Assembly (NCBI GenBank): GCA_031290535.1
Contig: JAITNI010000172.1
Location: forward strand, 1-10,423
Source of the DNA: Zoogloeaceae bacterium
GTDB lineage: Bacteria > Pseudomonadota > Gammaproteobacteria > Burkholderiales > Rhodocyclaceae
Length of the DNA: 10,423 bases
Direction: 5' to 3'
Part shown: piece by piece, positions 8,682 to 10,423 of the stretch
How positions within the stretch are numbered: position 1 is the first letter of the stretch
How the letters are laid out: every line of letters begins with the position of its first letter
Notes under the pieces: generated by a model
Databases searched by the model: none
Told to the model about the DNA's origin: nothing
What the model saw: the letters and a program-made list of their open reading frames with translations, nothing else
Position numbers and translations under genes: made by a program

Positions 8682-9596
8682 ATGGACATCCTGCTTGCCA
8701 ATCCACGCGGCTTTTGCGCCGGGGTCGAACGGGCGATCGCCATTGTCGAACGCGCCCTGCAAAAATGCGGCGCGCCGATCTATGTGCGTCACGAAGTCGT
8801 GCATAACAAATTCGTCTGCGACAACCTGCGTGCCCAGGGGGCGGTTTTTGTCGAGGAACTGGAAGAAGTCCCGCCCGGCAACACCGTCATTTTCAGCGCC
8901 CACGGCGTCTCCAAGGCGGTACGCGCCGAGGCCGCCGCCCGACAGCTCAAGGTCTTCGACGCCACCTGCCCGCTCGTCACCAAGGTGCATGTGGAAATCG
9001 ACAAAATGCGCGCCCAGGGTTGCGAAGTCATCATGATCGGCCACAAGGGACACCCGGAAGTCGAAGGCGCGATGGGGCAGGGCGAGACCGGGATTCAACT
9101 GGTCGAAACCGCCGCCGATGTCAGAAACCTCGCGCTAAAAAACCCGGCGGCGCTGGCCTACGTCACCCAGACCACTCTTTCCGTCGATGACGCCCGCGAG
9201 GTGATCGACGCCCTGCGCGCGCGCTTTCCCCACATTCAGGGGCCAAAGATCGCCGATGTCTGCTACGCCACCCAGAACCGCCAGAACGCCGTCAAGACGC
9301 TGGCGCGGCAATGCGACGGCGTGGTGATCGTCGGCAGCCTGAACAGCTCCAACTCCCGGCGCTTGCAGGAAGTGGCGGCCAAAATGGGCACAGACGCCTG
9401 TCTGGTCGATACCGCCGCCGAAATCCGGGACGACTGGCTGAAGGGCAAAACAAAAATCGGCCTCTCCGCTGGCGCGTCCGCGCCCGAAGTTCTGGTCACG
9501 CAGGTCATCGAACGCCTGCACGCCAGGGGCGGCGTCACCCTTGAGCAGGAAGGCGTTGAGGAACGCATCAGTTTTCCGCTGCCGAAGGGGTTATAG
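8682..9596 (+). CDS. ispH: IspH, 4-hydroxy-3-methylbut-2-enyl diphosphate reductase
   Basis: IspH (LytB) is the last enzyme of the MEP isoprenoid pathway. It is a cytoplasmic iron-sulfur enzyme that reduces HMBPP to isopentenyl and dimethylallyl diphosphate. The 304-residue length is normal. The three cluster-binding cysteines are Cys12 ([13 protein letters not shown]), Cys96 (FDATCPLV) and Cys194 ([11 protein letters not shown]). The substrate-binding residues also appear in place: His41 (HEVVHNKFV), His74 (FSAHGVS), His124 and Glu126 ([10 protein letters not shown]), the NSSNSRRL stretch (221-228) and Ser266 (SAGASAPE). The start is fixed by the conserved N-terminus [10 protein letters not shown]; only a weak AAAAGG (8666-8671) is available as ribosome binding site. 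The gene stands alone, with its own probable promoter and hairpin repeats on both sides. Confidence 0.98.
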   Translation: MDILLANPRGFCAGVERAIAIVERALQKCGAPIYVRHEVVHNKFVCDNLRAQGAVFVEELEEVPPGNTVIFSAHGVSKAVRAEAAARQLKVFDATCPLVTKVHVEIDKMRAQGCEVIMIGHKGHPEVEGAMGQGETGIQLVETAADVRNLALKNPAALAYVTQTTLSVDDAREVIDALRARFPHIQGPKIADVCYATQNRQNAVKTLARQCDGVVIVGSLNSSNSRRLQEVAAKMGTDACLVDTAAEIRDDWLKGKTKIGLSAGASAPEVLVTQVIERLHARGGVTLEQEGVEERISFPLPKGL

Positions 9597-9628
9597 CGAT
9601 GGGCGAACGGTTTTTGCCCGTGTAATTT

Positions 9629-9666
9629 CCGTTCCCCCGCCGCGCATCCTGAGCCGGTCGAAGGGC
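9629..9666 (+). repeat. REP-like hairpin repeat, copy R5 (degenerate)
   Basis: The right part reads TCCTGAGCCGGTCGAAGGGC (9647-9666), with one change in the loop and only three paired stem bases. The CCGTTC lead-in (9629-9634) is separated from it by extra GC-rich sequence. It looks like a decayed copy. Confidence 0.6.
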
Positions 9667-9705
9667 GAGGGCGGAGCGGGGTTGAGGGCGGCGGACTTCC
9701 CCATT

Positions 9706-9733
9706 CATGGTTCGACAGGCTCACCATGAACGG
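9706..9733 (-). repeat. REP-like hairpin repeat, copy R6 (inverted)
   Basis: This is an exact reverse complement of R3 over 28 bases. Its own stem extends to eight perfect pairs, TTCATGGT (9704-9711) with ACCATGAA (9723-9730), around TCGACAGGCTC. It faces R7 across 13 bases. Confidence 0.9.
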
Positions 9734-9746
9734 GGAAGAAAAACCT

Positions 9747-9773
9747 CCGTTCGCCCTGAGCCTGTCGAAGGGC
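9747..9773 (+). repeat. REP-like hairpin repeat, copy R7 (closest to consensus)
   Basis: CCGTTC lead-in, stem CGCCCT (9752-9757) with AGGGCG (9769-9774), loop GAGCCTGTCGA (9758-9768). The 13 bases TGAGCCTGTCGAA pair perfectly with the matching part of R6, so R6 and R7 can also form one larger hairpin. Confidence 0.9.
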
Positions 9774-9809
9774 GTTCACCACGAACGAGCCTTTACAATC
9801 CGAACGGTT

Positions 9810-9839
9810 TTTACATGCCGCTCGAAATCTGACTATACT
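9810..9839 (+). promoter_or_regulatory. Sigma70-type promoter of the reductase gene
   Basis: TTTACA (9810-9815, five of six) and TATACT (9834-9839, five of six) are 18 bases apart. A start near 9846 would give a leader of about 80 bases. It is the best promoter match in the window. I saw no clear operator palindrome that would reveal a TetR- or LysR-type regulator site. Confidence 0.6.
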
Positions 9840-9927
9840 TGCCCCTTGTCACGGTTTTTTACGCACCGCCCGAAATCCGGTGATCCTTGCACTTTCGTTT
9901 CCCCTTTTTCCAGAAAGGAATTTTCCC

Positions 9928-10423
9928 ATGCCTACCCTGTTTGACCCCCTGCAACTCGGCGATCTCACCCTCCCCAACCGCGTCATCATGGCGCCAATGA
10001 CCCGTTGTCGCGCCAGCGCGGGCGGTGTGCCCACGGCCTTGACGGCAGAATATTACGCGCAACGCGCCAACGCCGGACTCATTATCAGCGAAGGCGTGCC
10101 CGTCAGCCCGCAGGGCGTCGGCTACCCCGACGTGCCGGGTATCTGGAGCGCGGCGCAGATCGCGGGCTGGAAAGTGGTGACGGAGGCCGTGCACAAAGCG
10201 GGCGGGCGCATCTTCGCGCAGCTCTGGCATGTGGGCCGCATCTCCGACCCGCTTTATCTCAATGGCGACGCCCCCGTTGCTCCCAGCGCCATCGCGGCGG
10301 AAGGCCACGTCAGCCTGGTGCGCCCGCAAAAATCTTACGACACCCCGCGCGCGCTGGAAACGACAGAAATCCCCGGCATCGTGGAAGCCTTCCGTCAGGG
10401 CGCGGCCAACGCCAAAACGGCGG
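9928..10423 (+). CDS. Old Yellow Enzyme family ene-reductase (NemA-like), N-terminal part
   Basis: This is a FMN- and NAD(P)H-dependent flavoprotein of the N-ethylmaleimide reductase / Old Yellow Enzyme family, which reduces activated C=C bonds and often nitro compounds or maleimides. I translated from the ATG at 9928 to the window edge: 165 codons without a stop; the family is about 360 residues, so less than half is present. The N-terminus MPTLFDPLQLGDLTLPNRVI and MAPMTRCRA (21-29) are typical. Thr25 and Gln98 (in AQLWHVGRIS) match the FMN-contacting Thr and Gln of classical members, and Trp100 is also in place. The His-Asn/His substrate pair lies beyond the edge. AAAGGA (9914-9919), eight bases upstream, supports the start. 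The gene looks monocistronic at its 5' end. The exact substrate cannot be told, so no gene symbol is given. Confidence 0.93.
   Translation, partial: MPTLFDPLQLGDLTLPNRVIMAPMTRCRASAGGVPTALTAEYYAQRANAGLIISEGVPVSPQGVGYPDVPGIWSAAQIAGWKVVTEAVHKAGGRIFAQLWHVGRISDPLYLNGDAPVAPSAIAAEGHVSLVRPQKSYDTPRALETTEIPGIVEAFRQGAANAKTA

Larger units (their letters stand above)
9597..9927. other. Non-coding region between ispH and the reductase gene
   Basis: This 331-base stretch holds no believable gene. It contains a half-length repeat relic (GGGCGAACGG at 9601-9610), three repeat copies (R5-R7, 9629-9773), and then an AT-richer part with the promoter, leader and ribosome binding site of the next gene. No clear intrinsic terminator for ispH was found; the only stem right after the stop (GGGC 9601-9604 with GCCC 9616-9619) is too weak. 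Short open frames here are translations of the repeats. Confidence 0.75.

Noticed and set aside
8660-8690. Minus-strand AGGAGGTG as ribosome binding site for a small antisense gene
   Set aside because: The only following start codons are too close or lead to a very short frame without recognisable content; more likely a chance feature of the ispH leader.
8556-9733. Insertion sequence or composite transposon with terminal inverted repeats around ispH
   Set aside because: No transposase, no visible target-site duplication, and the bounded gene is a normal housekeeping gene with composition like its neighbours. The repeats occur in more copies than two ends would need.
8458-9774. CRISPR array
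   Set aside because: The repeats alternate in orientation, vary in the stem and have irregular spacing, with a whole gene in between; no cas genes are present.
9726-9944. Small plus-strand open frame starting in repeat R6
   Set aside because: Its start is translated repeat R7 (the familiar FALSLSKG string) and it runs into the reductase gene in another frame; no ribosome binding site of its own.
9859-10329. Minus-strand open frame of 156 codons at the right end
   Set aside because: Antisense of the Old Yellow Enzyme gene, which has a promoter, ribosome binding site and clear family motifs.

Overview
The window is an ordinary-looking piece of a GC-rich proteobacterial chromosome. It most likely comes from a betaproteobacterium: the gat genes diverging from mreBCD-mrdA-rodA-rlpA is an arrangement I associate with that class, and the protein sequences read that way. 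The genus cannot be told from the sequence. All protein genes look intact except the two cut by the window edges: gatA at the left and an Old Yellow Enzyme-type reductase at the right.

Layout. Positions 1-1643 (minus strand) hold gatC and gatA, subunits of the tRNA-dependent amidotransferase; gatB would be expected just outside the left edge. A 157-base divergent intergenic region follows. Positions 1801-8435 (plus strand) hold a tightly packed elongasome operon: mreB, mreC, mreD, mrdA (PBP2), rodA, rlpA. Gaps are 66, 9 and 15 bases, then a 4-base overlap, then 6 bases. These genes work together. MreB filaments with MreC and MreD position and activate the RodA glycosyltransferase and the PBP2 transpeptidase that build the lateral wall. 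RlpA is an outer-membrane lipoprotein that trims denuded glycan strands. Then comes ispH (8682-9596), a free-standing isoprenoid gene with its own probable extended -10 promoter. Last is the start of a flavin-dependent ene-reductase gene (9928 to the edge), with a good sigma70-like promoter and Shine-Dalgarno site.

The part not explained by ordinary genes is the non-coding DNA on both sides of ispH. It holds seven copies of a short REP-like hairpin repeat: four between rlpA and ispH and three between ispH and the reductase gene. The 11-base loop (GAGCCTGTCGA) is nearly constant. The flanking stem arms differ between copies, yet in the better copies they stay complementary (GGGCT/AGCCC, CATGGT/ACCATG, CGCCCT/AGGGCG). 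Copies alternate in orientation, and one pair forms a perfect 28-base inverted repeat around ispH. One copy may serve as the terminator of the mre operon.

I found no new defence, mobile or biosynthetic system. The most curious items are the repeat family, a strong hairpin directly before a mreC start that lacks a visible ribosome binding site, and a 1348-codon antisense open frame that is best explained by codon bias.
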